Below, piece by piece: positions 1 through 8,882 of a stretch of 64,000 nucleotides of DNA; position 1 is the stretch's first letter; every line of letters starts with the position of its first letter. The notes beneath the pieces were generated by a model that had not been told where the DNA came from, did not search any database, and saw nothing but the letters and a program-made list of their open reading frames with translations. Both the position numbers and the translations under genes were made by a program. The stretch comes from Mycobacterium triplex (GTDB lineage: Bacteria; Actinomycetota; Actinomycetes; Mycobacteriales; Mycobacteriaceae): assembly GCF_000689255.1 (NCBI RefSeq), contig NZ_HG964447.1:248001-312000 (forward strand), written 5' to 3'.

Positions 1-1494
1 ATGACGGCTTCACCGGTCGCCGCAACAACTGTCCATTTCAATCCCGAGGCCAGGCTTTTCATCGACGGCCGGCTGCGGGATTCGTCGACCGGCAAGACCG
101 TCGACAACATCAATCCGGCTAACGAGGAAGTGCTGGGGCTCGCCACCGACGCCAGCGCCGAAGACATGGAAGAGGCCATCGCCGCTGCCCGGCGCGCCTT
201 CGACACCACCGACTGGTCGACCAACCACGAGTTCCGTCAACGCTGCCTGATGCAGTTGCACGACGCGCTACAGGAGGAAGCCGAAGATATCCGCGCCGAG
301 CTGATCGCGGAGGTCGGCGCGACGGTGGGGATGACCCACATTGCGCAGCTGGGATGGCCGCTGGCCGACGCCATCCGGTGGCCGGCGCAGTACATCTCGG
401 AGTTCACCTGGGAGCGGATGCTCGACCAGGACGCCAAGATGGGTGTGCCGTACAACCGCGTCGTGGTCAAGGAGCCGATGGGCGTCGTTGGCGCCATCAC
501 GCCGTGGAACTTTCCGTTCGAGATCATCAGCAACAAGGTGGGCCAGATCCTGGCCACCGGGAACACGATGGTGCTCAAGCCGGCCATCGAGACACCCTGG
601 ACTGCCCTGCGGTGGGGTCGGATCATCGCCGAGAAGACCGACATCCCGGCCGGCGTGGTCAACATCGTTCCGGCGTCGGACAACGACATCGCCCAGGTGC
701 TGGCCACCGACCCGCGGATCGACATGGTCTCCTTCACCGGATCGACGGCGGTCGGCAAACTCATCCAGCGGCTCTCGGCCGACACCATGAAACGCAACAT
801 GCTCGAGCTCGGCGGCAAATCGGCGTACCTCGTGCTCGACGACGCCGACATGGCCACGGCGCTGCCCGGCTGTATCGGCGCCCTGATGCACTCGGGGCAG
901 GGGTGCGCGCTGGCCACCCGGATGCTGGTGCCGCGCTCGCATTACGACCAGGCCGTCGAGGTCGCCTCCGCGACATTCGGCTCACTGGCCGTCGGTGACC
1001 CCGCGGACCCGAATACCTTCTGCGGACCGCTGATCTCGGCCAAGCAACAGGCCCGGGTGCTGAACTACATCGAGATTGCCAAGCGTGACGGAGGCCGCGT
1101 CACCACCGGCGGCGGGGTCCCCGACGGCCTGGACCGCGGATACTTCGTGGCACCGACCGTCGTTGCCGACGTCGCCCCGGACCACACGATCTTCCAGGAG
1201 GAAGTGTTCGGGCCGGTGCTGTCCATCACGCCGTACGACGGTGGTGACGACGGAGCCGTCGAGCTGGCTAACAACTCCAGCTACGGCCTGGCCGGCGGCA
1301 TCATGGGCTCCAACGAGCGCGCCATGGCCGTCGCCCGCCGCATCCGCACCGGCTCGCTGATGATCAACAGCGGCATGTACTACGGCGCCGACGCCCCCTT
1401 CGGGGGCTACAAGATGAGCGGTATCGGCAGGCAGAACGGCATCGAGGGCTTCGAACAGCATCTGCAGACCAAGACGATCGGATACCCCCTATGA
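1..1494 (+). CDS. Aldehyde dehydrogenase family protein
   Basis: Predicted cytosolic NAD(P)-dependent oxidation of an aldehyde to a carboxylic acid. The 497 aa are the family's usual length. The active-site Glu is in LELGGKSAY (E269) and the nucleophilic Cys in GQGCALATR (C302); FTGSTAVG and EEVFGPV are also present. The ATG is the first base of the window, so an upstream extension cannot be excluded, though the N terminus looks natural. Its stop overlaps the ATG of the next gene (ATGA), so it is translationally coupled to a CoA transferase. The substrate is unknown; from context, a lipid- or terpenoid-derived aldehyde. Confidence 0.93.
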   Translation: MTASPVAATTVHFNPEARLFIDGRLRDSSTGKTVDNINPANEEVLGLATDASAEDMEEAIAAARRAFDTTDWSTNHEFRQRCLMQLHDALQEEAEDIRAELIAEVGATVGMTHIAQLGWPLADAIRWPAQYISEFTWERMLDQDAKMGVPYNRVVVKEPMGVVGAITPWNFPFEIISNKVGQILATGNTMVLKPAIETPWTALRWGRIIAEKTDIPAGVVNIVPASDNDIAQVLATDPRIDMVSFTGSTAVGKLIQRLSADTMKRNMLELGGKSAYLVLDDADMATALPGCIGALMHSGQGCALATRMLVPRSHYDQAVEVASATFGSLAVGDPADPNTFCGPLISAKQQARVLNYIEIAKRDGGRVTTGGGVPDGLDRGYFVAPTVVADVAPDHTIFQEEVFGPVLSITPYDGGDDGAVELANNSSYGLAGGIMGSNERAMAVARRIRTGSLMINSGMYYGADAPFGGYKMSGIGRQNGIEGFEQHLQTKTIGYPL

Positions 1495-2702
1495 GCGACA
1501 TCCTCAGCGGAATACGCGTCGTTGAGCTGGCGGCGTGGACGTTCGTTCCGGCCGCCGGCGCCGTGCTCGCCGACTGGGGCGCCGACGTCATCAAGATCGA
1601 ACACCCCGAGACCGGCGACCCGCAGCGCGGCCTGATCAGCTCCGGGGTCGTCACCGGTGCAGGGGGAGTGAACCACTTCATCGAGCAGCCCAACCGCGGC
1701 AAGCGCAGCATTGGGCTGGACACCTCCACCCCGGAGGGGCTCGAGCTGCTGATGAAGCTGCTTGAAACCGCCGACGTCTTCGTCACGAATCTGCTGCCGG
1801 ATTCGCGTCAGCGGATGGGGATCGACGTCGACCAGGTGCGGGCGCGCAACCCCAAGATCATCTATGCCCGCGGCCACGGCTACGGCACCCGTGGGGACCT
1901 CGCCTCGCAGGGCGGCTTCGACCTGGCGGCCTACTGGGCGCGCGGCGGCATCGGCGATGCCTATTCGGCCGGTGACGGCTCCTACCCGCCCATTCAGCGG
2001 CCGGCGTTCGGCGACTCCTACGGCGGGCTGGCGATCGCGGGCGGAATCGCCGCGGCCCTGGTGAAGCGCGAGCGCACGGGCGAGCCGTCGGTCGTCGACG
2101 TGTCGCTGCTCAACGCCGCGATCTGGCAGTTGGGTCCTGACATCGTCGGATCAGGTGTCACCGGTCAGGACATCCCGAAGTTCAACCTGGACGAGATGCC
2201 CAACCCGGTGGCCAGCATCTACAAGACCCGCGACAACCGGTTCATCGCCTTCGTGCTGCTGCAAGCCGACCGATTCTGGGCGGACTTCTGCACCCGGCTG
2301 GGCCGCACCGACCTGATCGAAGATGAGAGGTTCGCCACCGCGGCCGTGCGGTTCGGCAACCGGCAGGAGTGCATTCGCGAGTTGCGCAGCGCCTTTGAGT
2401 CCCAAGACCTTTCACACTGGGAGAAGGCATTCGCCGGTTTCGACGGGGTGTGGGACGTCATGCACACCGCGCACGAGGTGCACAGCGATCCACAGGTGAT
2501 CGCCAATGGATATTTGCCCAAAGTCACCGATGCGAACGACAACAAGTTCGCGCTGGCGGCCAGTCCCGTGCAATTCGATGAGACACCCCTGGACCTCACA
2601 TGTGCGCCGGGCCACGGTGAGCACACCGACGCGCTACTCGCCGAACTCGGGTTCAGCGAGGACGAAATCATCGAGTTCAAAATCAATTCGGTTGTGCTGT
2701 AG
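1491..2702 (+). CDS. CaiB/BaiF (class III) CoA transferase
   Basis: Predicted to move CoA between an acyl-CoA donor and a carboxylic acid, activating or recycling the pathway acid. At 403 aa it is normal length. The N-terminal GIRVVELAAW and DWGADVIKIEHPETGDPQRG blocks are typical of the family. The catalytic Asp expected in Frc-like enzymes is D144 in GGFDLAAYWARGG. The C terminus has the EHTD-type helix followed by a conserved LLAELGFSEDEI segment. It overlaps the aldehyde dehydrogenase by 4 nt and the next gene by 1 nt, so the three are one transcript. Acid specificity cannot be read from sequence. Confidence 0.93.
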   Translation: MSDILSGIRVVELAAWTFVPAAGAVLADWGADVIKIEHPETGDPQRGLISSGVVTGAGGVNHFIEQPNRGKRSIGLDTSTPEGLELLMKLLETADVFVTNLLPDSRQRMGIDVDQVRARNPKIIYARGHGYGTRGDLASQGGFDLAAYWARGGIGDAYSAGDGSYPPIQRPAFGDSYGGLAIAGGIAAALVKRERTGEPSVVDVSLLNAAIWQLGPDIVGSGVTGQDIPKFNLDEMPNPVASIYKTRDNRFIAFVLLQADRFWADFCTRLGRTDLIEDERFATAAVRFGNRQECIRELRSAFESQDLSHWEKAFAGFDGVWDVMHTAHEVHSDPQVIANGYLPKVTDANDNKFALAASPVQFDETPLDLTCAPGHGEHTDALLAELGFSEDEIIEFKINSVVL

Positions 2703-3646
2703 TGGGTTCCGAGGAACTTGCGCGGCGCTTCCTGCACGTCAACCTCAATTGTTCCTCGCTGGACGCCACCGAGGGCCTCTATGTCGGGCGGCTGGGGCTC
2801 TCGGCGCGAATGCGCACCGATCCCAAAGTTCCGACCGACGGCAGCATCCTCGGCATCGACGGCGACCAAACCTTCTGTGAGACCTCGTTTCTCTACGACT
2901 CACGAGGCGCCCGCGCCGGCTGTGCTTTGGAGGCCATCGAGTTTCACAGCCCGGCGCTAAAACCCGACCCGAACAGCGACCCGACCCGTCCCGGCATCCG
3001 GTCGACGCTGCTGACCGTGGCCGATCTTGATGCAACCGTCACAGCGTTGCGCGCGGCCGGCATCACCGTGAGCGAGCCGGTCGACGGCCTGATTTCGGGC
3101 GCCAAGTCGGTTCTCGCACTCGACCCCGACGGCGCGGTCATCGAGCTCGCCCAAGCCCCAAGCGACAAGCCGGGGGCGGTGTTCGCCGGAATCCGCGTCG
3201 CCGCCATCGACGCGGTGGCCACCGGAGAATTCCTCACCGCGATCGGTTTTATTCAGGTCCAAACGCCGGCGCACGTCGAGGTCGCCGGCGATCAACTCGC
3301 GCCGGGCGGGTCACCCACTCCCGTCAAGTGCGCGGTGTCTCGCTATGCACTCGCCGAGGACGCGCATCAGTTCACCCTGACCGTTGTGGAACATCCCGAC
3401 ACCCGTAACGCGGATCCGGTGCCGTGGGGCGGAAATCGCCAGGGGTTGTACCGGTGCGCGCTGCGGGTGGAAAACACCGAAGCCGCAATGTCTTTGGTTC
3501 CGGATTCCGTTGAGGTGATGGGTGATCCGGTGTGGTGTCCGTTGCCGGGGACGAAGATCGACGGGCTCTACATCTCGTTCCTGCGCTCACCCGACGGAGT
3601 GGTATTCGAATTCGTCGAGCGGCCGCTGAGCTTCTTTACACGATGA
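2702..3646 (+). CDS. Two-domain VOC (glyoxalase/dioxygenase fold) protein
   Basis: A 314-aa protein with two vicinal-oxygen-chelate modules, roughly residues 10-155 and 160-312. Each module ends in a typical strand (DPDGAVIELAQ and SPDGVVFEFVER). The family includes extradiol dioxygenases, glyoxalases and CoA epimerases, most metal-dependent, and I cannot assign a reaction. The GTG start at 2702 overlaps the preceding TAG by one base, consistent with coupling to the CoA transferase. Its place between a CoA transferase and an SDR suggests a role on an acyl-CoA or a cyclic intermediate (inference). Confidence 0.85.
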   Translation: MGSEELARRFLHVNLNCSSLDATEGLYVGRLGLSARMRTDPKVPTDGSILGIDGDQTFCETSFLYDSRGARAGCALEAIEFHSPALKPDPNSDPTRPGIRSTLLTVADLDATVTALRAAGITVSEPVDGLISGAKSVLALDPDGAVIELAQAPSDKPGAVFAGIRVAAIDAVATGEFLTAIGFIQVQTPAHVEVAGDQLAPGGSPTPVKCAVSRYALAEDAHQFTLTVVEHPDTRNADPVPWGGNRQGLYRCALRVENTEAAMSLVPDSVEVMGDPVWCPLPGTKIDGLYISFLRSPDGVVFEFVERPLSFFTR

Positions 3647-3657
3647 GTGGGTGACCG

Positions 3658-4446
3658 ATGGATCTGCAGATGACGGGGAAGGGCTACGTCGTCGTCGGCG
3701 GCACAGCCGGCATGGGCCTGGCCGCAGCGCGCGCGCTGGCCCGCGAGGGCGCGGCCGTCGTGCTGGTCGGGCGCGACGCCGACCGCGGCAAGAACGCCGC
3801 CCAAGAAGTCGCCGCCGCGGGTGCGGAGTCGGCACACGGACTGTCGTTCGATGTCAGCCAGCCCGGAGCGGCGGCAGCCGCCGTCGACGAAGCGGCCCGG
3901 ATACTCGGCAGGCTCGACGGCATCGCCATCACGATGGGGACCGCCGGGATGATGCCCATCGACGCCGACGACGACGCCTGGGACACCGCGTTTCACGACG
4001 TTCTACTGGCGACCACCCGCAGTGTGCAGGCCGCGCTGCCGCACCTCGCCGTCAACGGGGGCGCGATCGTGACCACGGCCGCGTACTCGGCACGCTCGCC
4101 TCACGAGCCGCGGCTGCCGTATGCGAGCCTCAAGGCGGCCGTTGCGACGTTCACCCGCGGCATCGCACGTACGCACGGGAAATCGGGTATCCGCGCGAAC
4201 AGCGTCGCCCCCGGTGCAGTGGAAACCGATGCGCTGCATGCCATTCGCGGATACGTTGCCGAAAGCAAAGGCTATCCCTACGACGAGGCCCTCGAGCGGG
4301 CGCTGGTGGAGGACTTCGGGTTCGACGCCGCGCTCGGTCGCCCCGGCCAGCCGGACGAGATCGGCGCGCTGATCGCCTTCTTGCTCTCGGATATCTGCGC
4401 TTTCGTCACGGGACAGACTATCTACGCCGATGGCGGGGCGCCGTAA
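3658..4446 (+). CDS. Short-chain dehydrogenase/reductase (SDR)
   Basis: Classical SDR of 262 aa, predicted NAD(P)-dependent alcohol/ketone oxidoreductase. The cofactor loop is GGTAGMGLA near residue 14, and the catalytic Tyr and Lys are in YASLK. NSVAPGAVETD and the C-terminal VTGQTIYADGGAP match the family. ATG 3658 is used; an in-frame ATG at 3670 is an alternative, and neither has a strong ribosome site. It is the last gene of the plus-strand group, 11 nt after the VOC gene. Its stop lies next to the stop of the convergent SDR gene on the other strand. Confidence 0.9.
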   Translation: MDLQMTGKGYVVVGGTAGMGLAAARALAREGAAVVLVGRDADRGKNAAQEVAAAGAESAHGLSFDVSQPGAAAAAVDEAARILGRLDGIAITMGTAGMMPIDADDDAWDTAFHDVLLATTRSVQAALPHLAVNGGAIVTTAAYSARSPHEPRLPYASLKAAVATFTRGIARTHGKSGIRANSVAPGAVETDALHAIRGYVAESKGYPYDEALERALVEDFGFDAALGRPGQPDEIGALIAFLLSDICAFVTGQTIYADGGAP

Positions 4447-5358
4447 TCAGGCCGTCGGGAGCGGGCCGGCCAGTCCGCGGGGTGAGGTCCCGTAGAGCCA
4501 GCTGACGGCCTGCCCGATCTCCGAAAAGACTAGACCTGCACCGTCTTTGGCGTGGTAGGCGGCCGGCGCTTCGGTGAAGCCCTCGATGCGGGTCAGCTTG
4601 TCGCCGTTGATGCGCAGGATCTGCCCGGTCAGCCAGGACGACTGCGCGGACTGCAGCCAGGCCACCACGGCGGAGCTGCGGGCGGGATCCAGCGCGGGGT
4701 CGTCGGCGCGGCCACCGAACACCTCGGCCGTCATCCGCGACCTCGCCAGCGGGGAAATCGCGTTGACCGCAACACCGTAACGCTGCGCCTCCATCGCGGT
4801 AACGACCGTCAGGTTGGCGATCGCGGCCTTGGCCGCGCCATAGGCACTCTGCCCGACATTGCCCCACAACCCCGCGCCGGAAACCGTGTTGACGATGTGG
4901 GCATCGATCGGGTTGCCTGCTTTAAACTGCGCACGCCAGTACTCGCAGGCATGTCGGGTGACCGCGAAGGTGCCTTTCAGATGTACCGCGATGACGGCGT
5001 CCCAATCGGCCTCGCTGGAGGCGGCGACCATGGAATCACGCAGGATGCCGGCATTGTTCACTACGCCGGTGAGGGTACCGAAGGTGTCGACGGCGGTGGA
5101 GATCATGTGGGCGACGTCATCCCACGCCGACACCGAACCCGTATGTGCGACGGCCTTGCCGCCGGCCGCCTCGATTTCGGCGACAACGTCGGCCGCGGGG
5201 CCTTCCCCGTTGCCGCTTGAGCCATCCCTGCCGACGCCTGGATCGTTCACAACGACGGCTGCGCCCTGCTTGGCCAACTCGAGGCAGTGGGCTCGGCCGA
5301 TTCCCCGGCCGCCGCCCGTCACCAAAACGACCTTGCCGGTCAGCGGACCTTCAGGCAT
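4447..5358 (-). CDS. SDR, 3-hydroxyacyl-CoA dehydrogenase-like
   Basis: SDR of 303 aa resembling the dehydrogenase module of peroxisomal multifunctional enzyme type 2 and mycobacterial steroid SDRs. The loop is VTGGGRGIGRAHC, followed by NDPGVGRDGSSG. NNAGILRD is present and the Tyr/Lys pair is in SAYGAAKAA. The likely reaction is oxidation of a 3-hydroxyacyl-CoA (inference). A Shine-Dalgarno-like AAGGGG lies upstream of the ATG. This is the last gene of the six-gene minus-strand operon that starts at 12796, 15 nt after the CoA hydrolase gene. Confidence 0.9.
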   Translation of the reverse strand: MPEGPLTGKVVLVTGGGRGIGRAHCLELAKQGAAVVVNDPGVGRDGSSGNGEGPAADVVAEIEAAGGKAVAHTGSVSAWDDVAHMISTAVDTFGTLTGVVNNAGILRDSMVAASSEADWDAVIAVHLKGTFAVTRHACEYWRAQFKAGNPIDAHIVNTVSGAGLWGNVGQSAYGAAKAAIANLTVVTAMEAQRYGVAVNAISPLARSRMTAEVFGGRADDPALDPARSSAVVAWLQSAQSSWLTGQILRINGDKLTRIEGFTEAPAAYHAKDGAGLVFSEIGQAVSWLYGTSPRGLAGPLPTA

Positions 5359-5373
5359 TGCTCGTTATCCCCT

Positions 5374-6567
5374 TCACTTCGAGAACAATTCGGTGATGAG
5401 TTGCCGGCGTTGCGACCAGTCTGCTGCGCGCAGGTCGACGTATCCGGACTCGGTGACGATCACGTCCACGTCGTGGGCGGGCGTGGAGGCGGGACGGCTG
5501 AGCTGCTCGACGAGCGGTGAGCGCCCGTTGTTCCTCGTAGGAACGGCAATGATCGACAGTCCGCCGCTGCTCATTCGGGCGGCCGCGCAATAGTCGGGAT
5601 GCCCACCGATGCCACCGAACACCTTGTCGCCCAAGCCCTCGACGTTGATCTGCCCGTACGGGTCGATCTCGATGGCGGTGTTCACTGCGACCAGCGGTGA
5701 CCCGCGGGACAGCCGGGTGAGGTCGTGGGTGTAGTCGAGCCCGCGCAGGATCCGGCGCCCGTCGGCCCAGTCGTAGAGCGCGTCGCTGCCCAGGAGATAC
5801 GTCGCCGACGGTGTACCCACCAGCAGGCCGCGGTTGTCGAGGTCGACGACGGCGTCGGTGAGTAACCCGGTGTCGATGTGCAACGGCACCTGTGTCCGGC
5901 GCAGCAGCGCGGTGCCGAGCTGGCCTGGGCCGTACTGGATCCGGGCATCTTCGGGGAGCAACTGCAGTACCGCGTCGGCGAGCGCGTCGTGCATCGGCTC
6001 GGGGTCGCGGTGCGGTACTCGCAGCGGTCCGGCCGCGACCGTGCCGAGCACCTCGACGCTCGACGGATCGAGTGCAGGCCCGGCATCCGCTGCCGGGGCC
6101 GCGAAGTCGACCATCGCCAACGTCGTGGTGCCACGGTCAACCAGCGCCCGCTGCCAGGACACTTCGGTGCCGAACTGCAACGAACCATCGCGACGTACCA
6201 GCCGGGTCAGCAGCACATCGGGTTGCAGGACGTCGGTCAGCAGCGCGGGTATCGCGGCCAGCCGCGTCGGTGTGAATCGCCCCTTCGAGCTGCGCAATAG
6301 GTCGCGCACGCCCCAACCGGGCATCAACGCAACGACTTCGGCGAACGCGTCCGCGTCGAGGCCGTCGATCGGGGCGGGCAGCCAGCCCAGTATCAGGCGC
6401 ACCGAGCCCACCTCGCCAGCGGCGGCGCTCAGCGCCGCCCCGACCGACCCGCCGTCGTCGAGGCAGCGCAGCGCGCCCACCCCGTCGCCGAGGGCCACTG
6501 TCATTCCGGGGCGCAGCGCGGCGCGCAGCGCTGCGGCGAACTCAGTTGTGGTTAAAGCTGTTGTCAT
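5374..6567 (-). CDS. Acetyl-CoA hydrolase/transferase family protein
   Basis: A 397-aa protein of the acetyl-CoA hydrolase/transferase (class I CoA transferase-like) family. The C-terminal domain carries the characteristic GIGGHPDYCAAA block and a serine/glycine segment (MSSGGLSIIAVP), then the VDVIVTESGYVDLRAA-type region. The usual EXG catalytic Glu region fits INVEGLGDKVFGG. It probably hydrolyses or transfers CoA from short acyl-CoA products. The start overlaps the stop of the fused ACAD (ATGA). Specificity is unknown. Confidence 0.85.
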   Translation of the reverse strand: MTTALTTTEFAAALRAALRPGMTVALGDGVGALRCLDDGGSVGAALSAAAGEVGSVRLILGWLPAPIDGLDADAFAEVVALMPGWGVRDLLRSSKGRFTPTRLAAIPALLTDVLQPDVLLTRLVRRDGSLQFGTEVSWQRALVDRGTTTLAMVDFAAPAADAGPALDPSSVEVLGTVAAGPLRVPHRDPEPMHDALADAVLQLLPEDARIQYGPGQLGTALLRRTQVPLHIDTGLLTDAVVDLDNRGLLVGTPSATYLLGSDALYDWADGRRILRGLDYTHDLTRLSRGSPLVAVNTAIEIDPYGQINVEGLGDKVFGGIGGHPDYCAAARMSSGGLSIIAVPTRNNGRSPLVEQLSRPASTPAHDVDVIVTESGYVDLRAADWSQRRQLITELFSK

Positions 6568-8882
6568 CGAGGCTCTTTGGGAAGCCCGAGCACCCGCTCA
6601 CCGAGGATGTTGCGCTGAATCTCGCTGGTGCCGCCCAGGATCGTCTGCGCCCGCCCGACCAGCATGTGATGCACCAGCCCGTCGTCCGCGGGGTCGGTGC
6701 ACGCGTCGGTGCCCAGCACTTCGGTGGCCATGTCCCCGAGGTCCTGGTCGGTTTCCGAGGTCATCAACTTCAGCACCGAGAAGGCCGGCGACGTGAGGTC
6801 GCCGGAGTCGATGGCGCGCTGCCAGGTGTAGCGCAGCAGCCACATTCGGGCCCACAGCCGGGTCATCGACCTGGACACCACGGGGTCGAGCAAGTCGCGG
6901 TCGCGGGCGGCGTCGACCATGCGTTCGTGTAGGCGGAACATGGAGACCGCTTGCGAACCCAATGTCAGGCGCTCACGCCCCAGCGTCACCATCGCCACGG
7001 TCCAGCCCTGACCGACGTCACCGATCAGGGCGTCGTCGTCGAGCTCGGCGCCGTCGAAGAAGACTTCGTTGAACTTGCTCTCGCCGTCCATCTGGGTCAG
7101 CGGGCGGACCGTGACACCCGAGGTATCCATGGGTACGACGAACATCGACAAGTCACGGTGCTTTTCTGGACCCGTGCGGGCGAGCAGCAGCCCGAATCGG
7201 GCCGAGGCGGCCGCCGAACTCCACACCTTCTGGCCATCGATCCGCCAACCGGTCGTGGTGCGTTCGGCCCGGGTGCGAACGCCGGCGAGGTCTGATCCGG
7301 CGCCCGGTTCGGAGAACAACTGACACCAGACGTCGTCGCCCAACCGGATCGGCTCCAGGTAGCGGTCTTTCTGTTCCTGGCTGCCGAACTTGATCAGCAC
7401 CGGACCGACCAGGTCGGCGCCGGTGATGTTGAGCTGGCGGGGCACGTCGGCGCGTGCGCACTCCTCGGCGAACACCGCCTGGTACGCCACCGTCGCTGCG
7501 GCACCGCCGAACTCGCGCGGCCAGTGCAGGCACGCGTAGCCGTGGTCGGCCAGGTAGCGGTGCCAGATTCGGCCGGGCCCGACATCATCCGCGGTGGGCG
7601 TGGGCCCGTAGTTCCGCAAACCGGCCGGCCTCGGTGCGCTGTGCAGAAACGAGCGGATCTCCGCGCGTAAGGCGTCGACGTCGTTGGGTTCTTTCGTCAC
7701 TTGTGGCGAAGCCGGCAGCTGAGTCGACGGCTCCAGCGTCGATAACCTGTCCCAGTGCTGGGCCGGGGTGCCGAGTATCACCTCGTCCGTGCGGGCGCGC
7801 CGGAAGTACAGGTGTGCGGAATCCTCCCAGGTAAAGCCGATGCCGCCGTGAATCTGGACGTTTGCCTTGGTCGCGTTGCGCAGCGCCTCTGAGCAGACCG
7901 CCTTGGCCATGCTCGCCCGCCAGCCCGCTTCGGCGGCGGCAGCGGAGTCCGGATCGTCGAGAGCCTCCAGGGCCGCCTGTGATGCCGAGCGCGCCCACTC
8001 GAGATCGACGAGCATGTCGGCGCACTTGTGCTTGATGGCCTGAAAGCTGCCGATCTGCCGTCCGAACTGCTCACGCGTGCGGGCATAGTCGGTGGCGATC
8101 TCGAGCACCCGCTCGCAGGCGCCGATCTGTTCGGCCGACAGCACCGCCAGCGCGATGTCGACGTTGCGCTCGACGACGTCGCCCAGGGGTGCGTCGCCGG
8201 ATAGCCGCAGTGCCGGCGCCGAGCTGAGCGTGATGGTGGCCATCGGCCTGGTGTGGTCAAGCACGCGTTCGGCCTTCGCGACGACGCTGTCGATAGTCGG
8301 GTCGAGCAGGAACACCGCCGGCTCGCCATCTTCGTCGATGGCGACCACGACGAGGTCGTCTGCAACGGAACCGCCCAGCACGTGGCGCACCGTGCCGTCG
8401 AGGTTCCAATCATCCCCGGCGCGCGTAGCGCTCAGCGTCACCGCGGACGGTCGCCACAACCCGCCGTCGCCGGTAAGGGCGGCGGCAGCGGTGCGGCGAC
8501 CTTCGATGAGCCCGGTGAGTCGCTTATCGGCATCCGGGTCGCGCTCGGTCAAGTCGAGCAGCAGGCCGGTGGCCAGCACCGTGGAGCTGACGAATGGCAC
8601 CGGGGCCAGCGCGCGACCGAGTTCGTGGGCGACCACGCCCAGCGCGGACGCGCCGTAACCGGCGCCGCCCAGGTGTTCAGGCAGCGCGATGGCGGCTATC
8701 CCCACCTGGTTGCACAGCACGTCCCACAGCACCGTGTCGAAGCCGGAACGTCCGGCTACGCCGCCCCGGTCGACCTCGCCGTATGCAACCGCGCGCACTC
8801 GTTCCTCGGATGCCAGTCGCTCACAGGCGGAACGCACCGACTGCGCGAGTTCCTGACGTTCGTCAGCGGACAACGTCGTCAT
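6564..8882 (-). CDS. Fused acyl-CoA dehydrogenase, small-type then large-type domain
   Basis: A 772-aa flavoprotein with two complete ACAD domains. Residues 1-385 are of the small-subunit type (QFGRQIGSFQAIKHKCADML, IHGGIGFTWEDSAHLYFRRA). Residues 401-772 are of the large-subunit type (WCQLFSEPGAGSDLA, GQGWTVA, LGGTSEIQRNILGERVLGLP). Predicted to introduce an alpha,beta double bond into an acyl-CoA, as the alpha2beta2 FadE pairs of steroid catabolism do, but in one chain. I chose the ATG at 8882 because it makes an ATGA overlap with the synthetase gene. A longer reading to 9074 only adds residues antisense-like to that gene. The domain order is the reverse of the second fused ACAD at 29521. 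Confidence 0.93.
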   Translation of the reverse strand: MTTLSADERQELAQSVRSACERLASEERVRAVAYGEVDRGGVAGRSGFDTVLWDVLCNQVGIAAIALPEHLGGAGYGASALGVVAHELGRALAPVPFVSSTVLATGLLLDLTERDPDADKRLTGLIEGRRTAAAALTGDGGLWRPSAVTLSATRAGDDWNLDGTVRHVLGGSVADDLVVVAIDEDGEPAVFLLDPTIDSVVAKAERVLDHTRPMATITLSSAPALRLSGDAPLGDVVERNVDIALAVLSAEQIGACERVLEIATDYARTREQFGRQIGSFQAIKHKCADMLVDLEWARSASQAALEALDDPDSAAAAEAGWRASMAKAVCSEALRNATKANVQIHGGIGFTWEDSAHLYFRRARTDEVILGTPAQHWDRLSTLEPSTQLPASPQVTKEPNDVDALRAEIRSFLHSAPRPAGLRNYGPTPTADDVGPGRIWHRYLADHGYACLHWPREFGGAAATVAYQAVFAEECARADVPRQLNITGADLVGPVLIKFGSQEQKDRYLEPIRLGDDVWCQLFSEPGAGSDLAGVRTRAERTTTGWRIDGQKVWSSAAASARFGLLLARTGPEKHRDLSMFVVPMDTSGVTVRPLTQMDGESKFNEVFFDGAELDDDALIGDVGQGWTVAMVTLGRERLTLGSQAVSMFRLHERMVDAARDRDLLDPVVSRSMTRLWARMWLLRYTWQRAIDSGDLTSPAFSVLKLMTSETDQDLGDMATEVLGTDACTDPADDGLVHHMLVGRAQTILGGTSEIQRNILGERVLGLPKEPR

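Noticed and set aside
237..942. Long antisense frames over the aldehyde dehydrogenase
   Set aside because: Typical mirror frames of a GC-rich gene; Arg/Ser/Ala-rich with no motifs. The same holds for many others in the window.
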